A stretch of 64,000 nt of DNA from UBA8612 sp045531935 (GCA_045531935.1 JAZSEX010000020.1:1-64000); one strand, 5' to 3'. Counted from the stretch's first letter, positions 42,547 to 52,704 are shown. Numbers and translations: made by a program. The notes: generated by a model from the sequence alone, not told the origin.

Positions 42547-43897
42547 TTTCAATAAAGACCTGACCAAAGGCAGTGTTACCAAACAGCTTATAAAGTTCGC
42601 AACTCCCTTCCTCCTCTCCAACCTTTTGCAGGCACTTTACAGCGTTGCCGATATGATAATCGTCGGTAATTTCCGTGGTGAAATCGGTATTACCGGTGTT
42701 TCAATCGGCAGCCAGGTAAACATACTTGTAACCGGTGCGGCAATGGGTCTCTCCGTCGGCGGTACGGTTATGATAGCTCAGTACGGCGGACAAAAAATGT
42801 TCAAGGAACAACGCAGTACAATCGGCACAATGACTACGATTTATGTTATCCTCGGTATTGTGCTTACCGCCGCAATGCTTATTCTCTGCAATCCGTTCCT
42901 CACTCTTCTCAATACCCCTGCAAGTGCATATCAGGAAACAGCCGACTATTACAACATATGCATGGGCGGTATGATATTCATGTTCCTGTATAACGCTATA
43001 AGCGGTATACTGCGAGGTATGGGTGATTCAAAGCGTCCGCTTTATTTCGTACTTATTGCCGCTATTACAAACGTTGTGCTCGACCTCATACTCGTCGGCA
43101 AATATGATATGGGCAGTGCAGGTGCAGCATGGGCAACCATAAGCTCACAGGCTCTGAGCGTTATCATTTCTCTCGCTTACCTTGCAAAGAAAAAATTCTT
43201 TGCAGAGTACAAGTGGAGCGACCTCAAAATCAAAAAAGAGCAGCTTGTGCCTCTGTTCAAAATAGGTATCCCGTCATCTGTGCAGAGCCTTGTCGTTTCA
43301 CTTTCATTCCTCACTCTTACAGCCCTCATCAACTCTCTGCCCAATGCAGAAATCGCTTCCGCCTGCCAGGGTATCGGCGGTAAGATAAACTCGTTTGCAA
43401 TTCTTCCGGGTCTTGCAATCAGCAGTGCGATTTCCTCAATGGCAGGTCAGAATATAGGTGCAGGAGAATATAAGCGTGCGAAGAAAACAATGTACATCGG
43501 TATGATAATGGCATTCTCCGTATCCGTAATTGTTTTTATCATCGTAAACCTCTTCCCGCAGTTTCTCATCAGACTTTTCGGCGATAACCCCGAGGTCATC
43601 GAAACAGGCGCACGCTATCTGCAGCTGATATCATTCGACTATCTCTTTGCTTCGATAATGTTCTGCTTCAACGGCCTTGCAATCGCTTCAGGCAACACAT
43701 ACATTGCGCTTCTGAACGCTGTCGTCAACGGCATTTTCGTCAGAGTGCCGCTCGCCTACTTCCTTGTTAAGGTAATGAATATGGGCTTTGACGGTGTTGC
43801 TTATGCAATGGGCTTTGCCTCGGTCGGCGGCATTATAATCGGCGCAATATTCGTCGCAAGCGGCAAATGGAAGAAACGTGCCGTCGGTATAAAATAA
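42539..43897 (+). CDS. MATE-family efflux transporter
   Basis: 452 residues from a TTG at 42539, with AAGGAGG ten bases upstream inside the tex gene. Twelve membrane segments in two repeats; ATPFLLSNLLQALYSVADMIIVG and the FxxN-rich segment NAISGILRGMGDSKRPLYF are typical of the DinF/NorM-like MATE exporters. Drug or metabolite export driven by Na+ or H+. Overlaps tex by eight bases. Confidence 0.92.
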   Translation: MADFNKDLTKGSVTKQLIKFATPFLLSNLLQALYSVADMIIVGNFRGEIGITGVSIGSQVNILVTGAAMGLSVGGTVMIAQYGGQKMFKEQRSTIGTMTTIYVILGIVLTAAMLILCNPFLTLLNTPASAYQETADYYNICMGGMIFMFLYNAISGILRGMGDSKRPLYFVLIAAITNVVLDLILVGKYDMGSAGAAWATISSQALSVIISLAYLAKKKFFAEYKWSDLKIKKEQLVPLFKIGIPSSVQSLVVSLSFLTLTALINSLPNAEIASACQGIGGKINSFAILPGLAISSAISSMAGQNIGAGEYKRAKKTMYIGMIMAFSVSVIVFIIVNLFPQFLIRLFGDNPEVIETGARYLQLISFDYLFASIMFCFNGLAIASGNTYIALLNAVVNGIFVRVPLAYFLVKVMNMGFDGVAYAMGFASVGGIIIGAIFVASGKWKKRAVGIK

Positions 43898-43923
43898 TCA
43901 TTAAAAGAAAGGTGCGGTGCTCA

Positions 43924-44496
43924 ATGAAAAGAGCGTTTGACATAATAATGTCACTCGGTGCAATAATTGTACTGTCTCCCGTATTTCTCATAACAGCACT
44001 CCTCGTACTTTTTGCTGACGGTGCACCCGTCATATATAAGCAAAAGCGTGTCGGCAAAGACGCAAAGCTGTTCACTATTTATAAGTTCCGTACAATGAAA
44101 AACGGCACAAGAGTAGCCGCTACAAACGACCTTACCGAATCGCAGGATCAGATTATTGCCTTCGGCGGTTTACTCCGCAAAACAAGCCTTGATGAGCTCC
44201 CTCAGCTGGTAAATATACTTAAGGGAGATATGAGTTTTGTCGGCCCGAGACCTCTGATTCCCGAAGAAGAAGATATTCACGCGCTCCGACTTGAGCACGG
44301 TGTATACGCTGTGCGTCCCGGTCTTACAGGTCTTGCACAGGTAAACGGCAGAGACAAGGTAAGCATTGAGGAAAAAGTAAGACTCGATTCGGAATACGTT
44401 AACAACCGTACCCTCGGACTCGATATCAGAATATTTTTAAAAACCTTTATCAACGTATTTAAAATGAGTGACGTTGTCGAAGGCGGTCACGAATAA
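43924..44496 (+). CDS. Undecaprenyl-phosphate sugar-phosphate transferase
   Basis: 190 residues from the ATG at 43924; an upstream in-frame ATG at 43867 lies inside the MATE gene. Small monotopic phosphoglycosyltransferase: one N-terminal membrane helix (~8-29), then GAPVIYKQKRVGKDAKLFTIYKFRTM, SLDELPQLVNILKGDMSFVGPRPLIPEE with the catalytic Asp-Glu, and RPGLTGLAQVNGRD. It starts lipid-linked surface glycan synthesis by transferring a sugar-1-phosphate. Isolated from any glycan cluster here. Confidence 0.93.
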   Translation: MKRAFDIIMSLGAIIVLSPVFLITALLVLFADGAPVIYKQKRVGKDAKLFTIYKFRTMKNGTRVAATNDLTESQDQIIAFGGLLRKTSLDELPQLVNILKGDMSFVGPRPLIPEEEDIHALRLEHGVYAVRPGLTGLAQVNGRDKVSIEEKVRLDSEYVNNRTLGLDIRIFLKTFINVFKMSDVVEGGHE

Positions 44497-44503
44497 GATA
44501 TTT

Positions 44504-44541
44504 CATCTCAGGCTGCGGTTGCAGTCTGAGATGTTTTTTTT
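44504..44541 (+). terminator. Rho-independent terminator
   Basis: CATCTCAGGCTGC and GCAGTCTGAGATG form a near-perfect 13-bp stem with a GGTT loop, then TTTTTTT. It ends the 37242-44496 run. Confidence 0.9.
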
Positions 44542-44562
44542 ATTTATAAAGCTTTATTCCCA

Positions 44563-44591
44563 TTGACTCGCAACGGATTATCATTTAAAAT
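44563..44591 (+). promoter_or_regulatory. Sigma-A-type promoter of copA
   Basis: TTGACT (44563-44568), 17-bp spacer, TAAAAT (44586-44591). An inverted repeat GATTAT-N8-ATAATC (44576-44595) covers the -10 box, a good place for a metal-responsive repressor. Confidence 0.65.
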
Positions 44592-44622
44592 AATCACATA
44601 CTAAACAAACGGTGATAAAACT

Positions 44623-46893
44623 ATGAAAGCAAAATTCAACGTAGAAGGTATGATGTGTGCAGCTTGCTCTGCCGCTGTCGAGCGTGCTGTATCAAAACTT
44701 GACGGTGTAGAAAGTGCACAGGTCAATCTGCTTGCCAAGCTCCTCACTGCCGAATTTGATGAAAGCAAAACCGATATAACTTCAATTACCGAAGCTGTAA
44801 AAAAAGCAGGTTTCACTGCAGAATATATTGAAGAAAAAGCGGCAGAAAAGCCTGAAGTCAAGTCGCGGAACCCCAAAACAAAAACTGAAGCAACCGAAAA
44901 ATTCACTCCCGTAAAAACAAGGCTTGCCGTCTCCGTACCGTTCCTTATAATACTGATGTATATCACAATGGGACATATGGTCGGTCTGCCTTTACCTAAT
45001 TTTCTGCATGGTACAGAAAACGCTGTTTCGTATGCGTTTTTACAGTTTCTGCTGACACTGCCGATTATCTATGTAAACCGTAAATTTTTCTTCGGTGGTA
45101 TTTCGGCAATAAAGCGCAAAGCACCTAATATGGATACTCTCGTCGCTGTAGGCTCGGGTGCCGCACTTATTTACGGCGTAATATCAATATTTATGATTGG
45201 CTATGGTCTTGGTAACAACCGAATTGATATCGCAGAAAAATATGTTTCAAATCTGTATTTTGAGTCTGCCGCAACAATTCTGACACTTGTAACCGTAGGC
45301 AAATTTCTTGAAGAACGCTCTAAAAGCAAAACAAACCGAGCAGTAGAAAAGCTGATTGACCTCTCACCTAAAACCGCAAACGTACTGCGAAACGGAAAAG
45401 AAATAACGGTAAACACTGACGAAATAATTGTTGGCGATATACTGATAATCAGACCGGGTGAAAAAATACCCGTTGACGGAGTTGTAACCGAAGGCGGTTC
45501 AGACGTTGACCAATCTGCCCTCACGGGTGAAAGTATGCCCGTTGCAAAATCTGCAGGTGATACGGTTATGTCCGCAAGCGTAAACCTTGAAGGTGCTTTC
45601 TATATGAAAGCAACTAAAGTAGGTAACAACACAACGCTTGCACAGATTATAGAGCTTGTAGAAAACGCAGGTGCAAGCAAAGCACCCGCCGCAAGACTTG
45701 CCGACAAAATTGCAGGTGTTTTTGTACCTGTTGTAATGTGCATATCAGTATTAACTTTTATCGGTTGGCTGATTGCGGGGCAAAGCCTTGAGTTTTCGCT
45801 TTCCTGTGCGATATGTGTGCTTGTAATTTCCTGTCCTTGTGCTCTCGGTCTTGCAACACCGGTAGCAATAACAGTATCAGCAGGCAAATGTGCCTCTCAG
45901 GGAATTCTTGTAAAATCTGCCGCCGCACTTGAAACACTCGGCAAAGCAAACACGTTTGTACTCGACAAAACAGGTACGGTAACAACAGGTAAACCTGCAG
46001 TAACAGATATAATCACTTATTCGGTTGATAAAGACGAGCTTTCAATGCTTGCCGCATCGCTTGAAAGTGCAAGTGAACACCCCATTGCAAAAGCAATATG
46101 CGAAAATTACAAAGGCAGTACTGTAAAGGCAACTAACTTCACATACACTTCAGGAATGGGTGTAAGTGCAGACATAAACGGCAAAAGAATAACAGGCGGC
46201 AATTCCGCAATGATGAAGGTAAACCGCGTTGATATTTCGCCTGCACTTGACGATGCAGAAAAGCTTGCAAAGCAAGGCAAGACTCCCGTTTTCTTTGCCT
46301 GTGACTATGAGCTTTGCGGAATAATTGCAGTAGCTGACGAAATCAAACCTACAAGCATTCAGGCAATAAAAGCCCTTAAATCAAAAGGTGCAGAGGTAGT
46401 ATTGCTTACTGGTGACAACAAAAATACGGCAGTGGCAATCGGCAGAGAAGCAGGCGTCAGCAAAACAGTATCAGACGTTATGCCTGCTGAAAAAGCAGAA
46501 TTTGTAAAACAGTTGCAGGAGCAGGGCAAAACGGTCGTAATGGTCGGCGACGGAATAAACGATTCACCTGCCCTTACGCAAGCCAATGTAGGTATCGCAA
46601 TAGGCAACGGCACAGATATAGCTATAGAGTCTGCAGATATTGTTCTTATGAAAAATGATCTTAACGACGTTGTAAAGGCAACTACCTTTTCACGTAAAAC
46701 GCTGAAAAATATCCGTCAGAATCTTTTCTGGGCATTTTTTTACAATATAATAGGCATCCCGATTGCGGCAGGTGTACTTTTCCCATTCTTCGGTATTACT
46801 CTTTCACCTATGATAGGTGCCGCCGCTATGAGTCTGAGCTCTGTTTTTGTGGTAACAAATGCATTAAGACTGTACAGAATGAAAGACCGATAA
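44623..46893 (+). CDS. copA: Copper-exporting P1B-type ATPase
   Basis: 756 residues, ATG at 44623. One N-terminal HMA domain with metal site MCAAC (Cys12, Cys15), membrane segments with the transport motif CPCALGLA, actuator LTGESMP, phosphorylation DKTGTVTTG, HP motif SEHPIAK and hinge GDGINDSP. The CPC motif and CAAC indicate Cu(I) export. No CopZ or CsoR gene lies nearby; regulation may be through the promoter palindrome. Full length. Confidence 0.93.
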   Translation: MKAKFNVEGMMCAACSAAVERAVSKLDGVESAQVNLLAKLLTAEFDESKTDITSITEAVKKAGFTAEYIEEKAAEKPEVKSRNPKTKTEATEKFTPVKTRLAVSVPFLIILMYITMGHMVGLPLPNFLHGTENAVSYAFLQFLLTLPIIYVNRKFFFGGISAIKRKAPNMDTLVAVGSGAALIYGVISIFMIGYGLGNNRIDIAEKYVSNLYFESAATILTLVTVGKFLEERSKSKTNRAVEKLIDLSPKTANVLRNGKEITVNTDEIIVGDILIIRPGEKIPVDGVVTEGGSDVDQSALTGESMPVAKSAGDTVMSASVNLEGAFYMKATKVGNNTTLAQIIELVENAGASKAPAARLADKIAGVFVPVVMCISVLTFIGWLIAGQSLEFSLSCAICVLVISCPCALGLATPVAITVSAGKCASQGILVKSAAALETLGKANTFVLDKTGTVTTGKPAVTDIITYSVDKDELSMLAASLESASEHPIAKAICENYKGSTVKATNFTYTSGMGVSADINGKRITGGNSAMMKVNRVDISPALDDAEKLAKQGKTPVFFACDYELCGIIAVADEIKPTSIQAIKALKSKGAEVVLLTGDNKNTAVAIGREAGVSKTVSDVMPAEKAEFVKQLQEQGKTVVMVGDGINDSPALTQANVGIAIGNGTDIAIESADIVLMKNDLNDVVKATTFSRKTLKNIRQNLFWAFFYNIIGIPIAAGVLFPFFGITLSPMIGAAAMSLSSVFVVTNALRLYRMKDR

Positions 46894-46900
46894 ACCAATT

Positions 46901-46941
46901 CACACTGCAGAATTCGCATTCTCTGCAGTGTGTTATTTTTT
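46901..46941 (+). terminator. Rho-independent terminator after copA
   Basis: CACACTGCAGA and TCTGCAGTGTG form an 11-bp stem, followed by TTATTTTTTG. Confidence 0.85.
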
Positions 46942-46952
46942 GTAAATAATAC

Positions 46953-46981
46953 TTGTTAATTCAGATTTGTTTTGATATAAT
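46953..46981 (+). promoter_or_regulatory. Sigma-A-type promoter of rmuC/GH3
   Basis: TTGTTA (46953-46958), 17-bp spacer, TATAAT (46976-46981), 40 bp before the start. Confidence 0.65.
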
Positions 46982-47021
46982 ATATCTAACTATAATAAAA
47001 TGGGTATATAGGAGGTGTTTT

Positions 47022-48341
47022 ATGACAACCGAAAATATAATGCTGACTCTGCTTTTAATAACAGTTACCCTGCTGGCAATAGCTGTTGCGGCGATTTTTA
47101 TATTGATAAAGAAAAGCAACACCAATCAGCATAACGATGACAGTGAAAAGCTTCAGCGTATGCTTGCCGATGAGTTTGAGCGAAACAGAAGAGAAATGTC
47201 GCTCGGCCAGAACGATATGCGCACACAAACCGCACAAAGTATAGGCGAAATGGCAAAAAAGCTTGATGAAATGACAAAATCAAACTTTGAAAGCCAACAG
47301 CGTATGACACAAACACTCAGCGAATCGCTCGGTACAATACGAAACAACAATGCTGAGCAGAACGAAAGGCTCGCACGAAACGTATCCGAAGCCATAGGCA
47401 GAATGCAGGAGAGCAATGAAAAGAAGCTCGACCAGATGCGTGAAACCGTTGACGAAAAGCTCAACGCTACACTAAACGAAAGACTCACAAGCTCATTCCG
47501 CACGGTCTCCGATCAGCTTGAAAACGTAAACAAGTCACTCGGCGAAATGAAAGAGCTTTCAACAGGCGTTACAGCCAACGTATCGTCTCTCAACAAGGTT
47601 CTTACCAACGTTAAGGCACGCGGAACGTGGGCGGAGGTTTATCTTGAAAACATTCTCGATCAGACAATCCCCGGAATGTACGTCAAAAACTACGCTCCTA
47701 TAGAAGGCAGTCAGGCAAAGGTTGAGTTTGCCGTCAAAATCCCCTCGGGTGACGGCAGCGGCAACGTTACATATCTGCCGATTGACTCAAAGTTCCCGAT
47801 GGAGGACTACGTAAGACTCTGCACCGCAGCAGAAAACGCTGACCCTGTTGCACTTGCGGCAGCAAGGAAAGCACTTGAAGCACGAGTCAAGGATGAAGCA
47901 AAGCTCATCACCAAATACATCGTTGTACCTCAGACAACACCTTACGCAATAATGTACCTCGCTACCGAAGGTCTGTATGCAGAGATTGCCGCATCACCCG
48001 ACGGTCTGCCCGAGAAACTCAGAAGCGAGTACAACATAATGATTGCAGGCCCTACCACTATAACTGCCCTGCTCTCTTCGCTGTCAATGGGCTTCAAAGC
48101 CGTAGCGATAAACGAAAAAGCTAACGAAGTCCGTCAGATGCTGGCAGTTGCCAAAACGCAGTATGACAAATTCGGTGACCTGCTTGAAAAAGCAAGACGC
48201 CGCATAGACGATGCGGGTAAAGCACTCAGCGAAGCACAGAACCGCAACCGAATCATTCAGAAGAAACTCAAAGGTGTCGAAGCTATCGACTCAGCCGAAG
48301 ATGCCGCTATATTAGAAGAAAAATTTTTTGAAGGGGAATAA
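47022..48341 (+). CDS. rmuC: RmuC-family DNA recombination protein
   Basis: 439 residues from the ATG at 47022 after AGGAGG; a longer frame from 46953 covers the promoter. N-terminal membrane anchor (~8-26), long coiled coil (~40-185), and the RmuC core VKARGTWAEVYLENILDQTIPGMY, VEFAVKIPSGDG, LPIDSKFPMEDYVRL. The fold is a restriction-endonuclease-like one; RmuC limits certain rearrangements. Three bases before the GH3 gene. Confidence 0.93.
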   Translation: MTTENIMLTLLLITVTLLAIAVAAIFILIKKSNTNQHNDDSEKLQRMLADEFERNRREMSLGQNDMRTQTAQSIGEMAKKLDEMTKSNFESQQRMTQTLSESLGTIRNNNAEQNERLARNVSEAIGRMQESNEKKLDQMRETVDEKLNATLNERLTSSFRTVSDQLENVNKSLGEMKELSTGVTANVSSLNKVLTNVKARGTWAEVYLENILDQTIPGMYVKNYAPIEGSQAKVEFAVKIPSGDGSGNVTYLPIDSKFPMEDYVRLCTAAENADPVALAAARKALEARVKDEAKLITKYIVVPQTTPYAIMYLATEGLYAEIAASPDGLPEKLRSEYNIMIAGPTTITALLSSLSMGFKAVAINEKANEVRQMLAVAKTQYDKFGDLLEKARRRIDDAGKALSEAQNRNRIIQKKLKGVEAIDSAEDAAILEEKFFEGE

Positions 48342-48344
48342 ATC

Positions 48345-50762
48345 ATGGCAAAATACGAAGAAATTCTCAATCAGCTTACACTTGAAGAAAAAGCAGCACT
48401 TTGCGACGGTGCCGATTTCTGGCATCTGAAGGGACTTGAAAGATTCAACATTCCCTCAGTAATGGTCTGCGACGGCCCTCACGGTCTGCGTAAAAAGGAC
48501 TACAGCAAAACCGGTGACAGCCTGAGCAACAGTGTACCCGCAATCAGCTACCCGACTGCAGCTACAACCGCTTCCTCCTGGGACCCCGAGCTGCTCTACG
48601 AAATGGGTGTCGCACTCGGTAAGAAGTGCCTTAAGGAAGAAGTCGGCGTACTTCTCGGCCCCGGCATCAATATGAAGCGTTCTCCCCTTTGCGGCAGAAA
48701 CTTCGAATATTTCGCAGAAGATCCGATTCTTGCAGGTGAGCTTGCAGCAGGCTTTATCAACGGTGTTCAGTCAATGGGTGTCGGCACATCGCTCAAGCAT
48801 TTCTGTGCAAACAGCCAGGAAACCCGCAGAATGACATGCGACAGCGTTGTTGACGAAAGAGCTCTTCGCGAAATTTACCTCACAGCTTTCGAAATAGCAG
48901 TCAAAAAGGCACAGCCCTGGACTGTTATGAACTCATACAACAAAATCAACGGCTTCCACGGCTCTGAAAACAAACACACTCAGCTCGATATTCTCCGTAA
49001 AGAATGGGGCTTTGACGGTGTAGTTGTCAGTGACTGGGGTGCAGTAAACAACAGAGTTCTCGGTCTCAAGAACGGCAACGACCTTGAAATGCCCTCATCC
49101 GCAGGTGCAGGTGCTAAAAAGATTGTTGACGCTGTAAAGAGCGGCGAGCTCAGTGAAGAAGTAGTCAACGAAAGAGCAGGCAACGTGCTCAAGCTCATCC
49201 TCAAGGCTGTAGACGGTGCAAAGAAAGATTATCCCTACAACGACTTTGACGACCAGGATTTTGCAAGAAAAGTTGCTGCAAATTCAATGGTACTTCTCAA
49301 GAACAACGGCATTCTTCCTCTCAAGAAAGATAAGAAGATTGCAGTTATCGGTGAGCTTGCAAGAACTCCCAGATATCAGGGTGCAGGCAGTTCACACATC
49401 AACCCCACAAAGCTTGATAATGCTCTTGAAGAGCTTAAGAATATCGGCTATGACGTTGAGTTTGCACAGGGCTATGAACTCAAGCAGAAGAAAGCAAAAA
49501 ACAATGCTGCTCTTGCCAAGCAGGCTGCTGAGCTTGCTGCAAAATGTGAAACAGTTGTTCTCTTCATCGGTCTTACAGACGAATACGAGGCAGAGGGCTT
49601 TGACAGAAGCCATATGAATCTTCCTGAGGCTCACGACAAGCTTGTTGAAGAAATCACAAAGGTAAACAAGAACGTTATCATCGTACTCGCAGGCGGTTCA
49701 CCTGTTGAGATGCCCTGGAATGACTCTGTTGCAGCAGTACTCAACTCATACCTCGGCGGTCAGGCAGGTGCAGGCGCAGTTGCCGATATCATCAGCGGTA
49801 AGGTCAACCCCAGCGGTAAGCTTCCCGAAACATATCCTGTTGCATATACAGATACACCTGCATTCAAGAATTTCCCCGGTAACCCCGCAAGCGTTGAGTA
49901 CCGTGAGAGCATTTATATCGGCTACAGATACTATGAGAAAGCCAATAAGGCGGTACGCTATCCCTTCGGTTTCGGTCTTTCTTACACAACATTTGAGTAT
50001 TCAGACCTCAAGCTCGACAAAAACTCAATGAACGAAGATGAAATCGTAAAGGTCACATTCAACGTCAAGAACACCGGTGACGTTGCAGGTTACGAAATTG
50101 CACAGCTTTACGTTGCAGATAAGGAAAGCACTATCTACCGTCCCGTCAAGGAGCTCAAGGGCTTCAAAAAGATATGGCTTGAACCCAGCGAGAGCAAGGA
50201 AGTAGAAATCACACTTTGCAAGCGTGCATTCGCTTTCTATAACGTAAACATCAACGACTGGTGCGTTGAAACAGGTGAATTTGATATCCTTGTCGGTGCT
50301 TCAAGTGCAGATATCAGACTTACAGCAGCTGTTACGGTAAACGGCACAACAGAGAACATCCCCGACTATTCAAAGACGGCTCCCCTTTACTACACAGGTA
50401 ACGTACAGGAAGTTCCCGAGGAGCAGTTTGTTGCAGTGCTCGGCAGAGAGCTTCCGCCCACAAATTATGATGCAAACAGAAAGCTCGGCATTCAGGATAC
50501 ATTTGAGAGCTGTGCACATACAAAGAACGGCAAGCGTTTCTATAAGCTTCTCACCACTCTCATTCCTGCAGGCTTTGCACAGGCTATCGCAATGCAGACA
50601 CCGTTCCGTGATTTCATCAGTATGAGCGGCGGCGTATTCAGCGAGCAGATGGCTGACGGTCTTGTTAAATGGCTCAGCGGCGAGAAAGGCGGCATCCGTC
50701 TTATTATCAAGGATATCCCCAGAGCAATCAAGGGTATAGGTCCGCTTCTCAAGCAAATCTAA
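48345..50762 (+). CDS. GH3-family beta-glucosidase
   Basis: 805 residues, ATG at 48345. Domain 1 TIM barrel with VMVCDGPHGLRK, GPGINMKRSPLCGRNFEYFAEDP, KHF...NSQETRRM and the nucleophile Asp in VVSDWGAVN; domain 2 alpha/beta sandwich; fibronectin III-like domain with RYPFGFGLSYTTFEYSDLKL (from residue ~545). The last ~110 residues (from ~695) form an extra C-terminal part with a helical amphipathic end. No signal peptide, so it acts on imported beta-glucosides. Coupled with rmuC by position only. Confidence 0.93.
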   Translation: MAKYEEILNQLTLEEKAALCDGADFWHLKGLERFNIPSVMVCDGPHGLRKKDYSKTGDSLSNSVPAISYPTAATTASSWDPELLYEMGVALGKKCLKEEVGVLLGPGINMKRSPLCGRNFEYFAEDPILAGELAAGFINGVQSMGVGTSLKHFCANSQETRRMTCDSVVDERALREIYLTAFEIAVKKAQPWTVMNSYNKINGFHGSENKHTQLDILRKEWGFDGVVVSDWGAVNNRVLGLKNGNDLEMPSSAGAGAKKIVDAVKSGELSEEVVNERAGNVLKLILKAVDGAKKDYPYNDFDDQDFARKVAANSMVLLKNNGILPLKKDKKIAVIGELARTPRYQGAGSSHINPTKLDNALEELKNIGYDVEFAQGYELKQKKAKNNAALAKQAAELAAKCETVVLFIGLTDEYEAEGFDRSHMNLPEAHDKLVEEITKVNKNVIIVLAGGSPVEMPWNDSVAAVLNSYLGGQAGAGAVADIISGKVNPSGKLPETYPVAYTDTPAFKNFPGNPASVEYRESIYIGYRYYEKANKAVRYPFGFGLSYTTFEYSDLKLDKNSMNEDEIVKVTFNVKNTGDVAGYEIAQLYVADKESTIYRPVKELKGFKKIWLEPSESKEVEITLCKRAFAFYNVNINDWCVETGEFDILVGASSADIRLTAAVTVNGTTENIPDYSKTAPLYYTGNVQEVPEEQFVAVLGRELPPTNYDANRKLGIQDTFESCAHTKNGKRFYKLLTTLIPAGFAQAIAMQTPFRDFISMSGGVFSEQMADGLVKWLSGEKGGIRLIIKDIPRAIKGIGPLLKQI

Positions 50763-50824
50763 GCCTTTAAGCAAAATAACCCAAAATTTGCCGTAATTAC
50801 CATAAATGTTTGGCGTATTTTAGA

Positions 50825-50853
50825 TTGCAGTTTCGGCAAAAATAATATATATT
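50825..50853 (+). promoter_or_regulatory. Sigma-A-type promoter of pckG
   Basis: TTGCAG (50825-50830), 17-bp spacer, TATATT (50848-50853), 50 bp before the start codon. Confidence 0.55.
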
Positions 50854-50903
50854 TATAAATGGAATTTTTAATTCAAGCGTAATACTGAAAGGAGTCAACA
50901 ACC

Positions 50904-52688
50904 ATGGCAAATCTCACAACAAATAAAAGCGTTCTCTCCTGGATTGAGGAAAAGGTCGAGCTTGTAAAGCCCGACAATATCGTCTGGATTGACGGTTCTC
51001 AGGAGCAGATAGATGCACTCAGAGCAGAAGCTTGCTCCACAGGCGAAATGATCAAGCTCAACCAGGATCTTCTTCCTGATTGCTACCTTCACAGAACAGC
51101 TGTCAACGACGTTGCTCGTGTTGAAGGCAGAACATTCATCTGTGCTCCCACAAAGGAGCTTGCAGGTCCCACAAACAACTGGATGGATCCCGCTGAAGCA
51201 TACGAGATGCTCTACAGCATTGCTAAGGATTCATACAAAGGCAGAACAATGTACGTTATCCCCTACTCAATGGGCCCTGTAGGCAGCCGTTTCTCCAAGA
51301 TCGGTATCGAGCTTACAGACTCTATCTATGTTGTTCTCAACATGGTTATTATGACAAGAGTAGGAACAAAGGTTCTCGAGGCTCTCGGCGACAGCAACGA
51401 CTGGGTTCGCGGTCTCCACTGTAAGTGCGAAATCGACGAAGAGAAGAGATACATCTGCCAGTTCCCGCAGGACAACACAATCATCTCCGTTAACTCAGGT
51501 TACGGCGGTAACGTTCTCCTCGGCAAGAAGTGCTTCGCACTCCGTATTGCTTCCTACCAGGGCTGGAAGGAAGGCTGGCAGGCTGAGCACATGCTCATCC
51601 TCGGTGTTGAGAAGCCCGACGGCGAAGTTAAATATATCTGTGCTGCATTCCCCTCAGCTTGCGGCAAGACAAACCTTGCTATGCTCATTCCCCCCAAGGC
51701 TTACCTTGAGAAGGGCTACAAGGTATGGTGCGTAGGTGACGATATCTCCTGGATCCGCAAGGGTGAGGATGGCAGACTCTATGCTATCAACCCCGAAAAC
51801 GGCTTCTTCGGCGTTGCTCCCGGCACAAACAACAAGTCCAACCCCAACGCTCTTGCAGCTACAATGAAGGGCACAATCTTCACCAACGTTGCTCACAATC
51901 TCGACAACAACACAGTTTGGTGGGAAGGCCTTGACAAGAATCCTCCCTCAAACGCTATGGAGTGGAAGGGCAACCCCTGGAACGGTCAGGAAAGCGAAGA
52001 GAAGGGTGCACATCCCAACAGCCGTTTCACAGCTCCCGCTGTAAACTGCCCCTGCATCAGCTCCGAGTTTGAAAATCCCGCAGGTGTACCGATCTCCGCT
52101 ATCGTATTCGGCGGCAGACGTGCAAAGCTTGCTCCCCTCGTATATCAGTCACGTGACTGGAACCACGGTGTATTCGTAGGCTCAATCATGGCTTCCGAAA
52201 CAACAGCTGCTGCTTCAGGTGCAGTAGGTGTTGTTCGCCGTGACCCCATGGCAATGCTTCCCTTCTGTGGCTATGATATGGCTGACTACTGGCAGCACTG
52301 GATTGACATCGGTGAAACTCTTGATGCTGACAAGGCTCCCAAGATCTTCAATGTTAACTGGTTCCGTAAGGACGATGAAGGCAACTTCATGTGGCCCGGT
52401 TTCGGTGACAACCTTCGTGTTCTTGAGTGGATTCTTGACCGTTGCGACGGCAAGGTAGATGCTGACGAGGTTGCTATCGGTTATGTTCCCAAGGCTGAGG
52501 ACATCAACCTTGAAGGTATCGAAGACGAAGTTTCTGTTGACACACTCAAGGCTATGCTTGATGTTGATAAGGATCTCTGGAACGCAGAGACAGCAGGCAT
52601 TGAAGAGTTCTACGGCAAGTTTGGTGACACACTTCCCAAGACTCTTGCTGACGAGCTTGCAACTCTCCGTGCAAACCTCAACAAATAA
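50904..52688 (+). CDS. pckG: Phosphoenolpyruvate carboxykinase (GTP)
   Basis: 594 residues, ATG at 50904 after AAAGGAG. GTP-type PEPCK: P-loop FPSACGKTNLAML with the active-site Cys, WVGD-type metal motif VWCVGDDISWIRK, ENGFFGVAPGTN and FGGRRA. Interconverts oxaloacetate and PEP; in gut anaerobes it often runs towards oxaloacetate with GTP gain. Codon use is strongly biased, as expected of a highly expressed gene. Monocistronic with its own promoter and terminator. Confidence 0.96.
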   Translation: MANLTTNKSVLSWIEEKVELVKPDNIVWIDGSQEQIDALRAEACSTGEMIKLNQDLLPDCYLHRTAVNDVARVEGRTFICAPTKELAGPTNNWMDPAEAYEMLYSIAKDSYKGRTMYVIPYSMGPVGSRFSKIGIELTDSIYVVLNMVIMTRVGTKVLEALGDSNDWVRGLHCKCEIDEEKRYICQFPQDNTIISVNSGYGGNVLLGKKCFALRIASYQGWKEGWQAEHMLILGVEKPDGEVKYICAAFPSACGKTNLAMLIPPKAYLEKGYKVWCVGDDISWIRKGEDGRLYAINPENGFFGVAPGTNNKSNPNALAATMKGTIFTNVAHNLDNNTVWWEGLDKNPPSNAMEWKGNPWNGQESEEKGAHPNSRFTAPAVNCPCISSEFENPAGVPISAIVFGGRRAKLAPLVYQSRDWNHGVFVGSIMASETTAAASGAVGVVRRDPMAMLPFCGYDMADYWQHWIDIGETLDADKAPKIFNVNWFRKDDEGNFMWPGFGDNLRVLEWILDRCDGKVDADEVAIGYVPKAEDINLEGIEDEVSVDTLKAMLDVDKDLWNAETAGIEEFYGKFGDTLPKTLADELATLRANLNK

Positions 52689-52704
52689 GATAAACCTATA
52701 ATCT

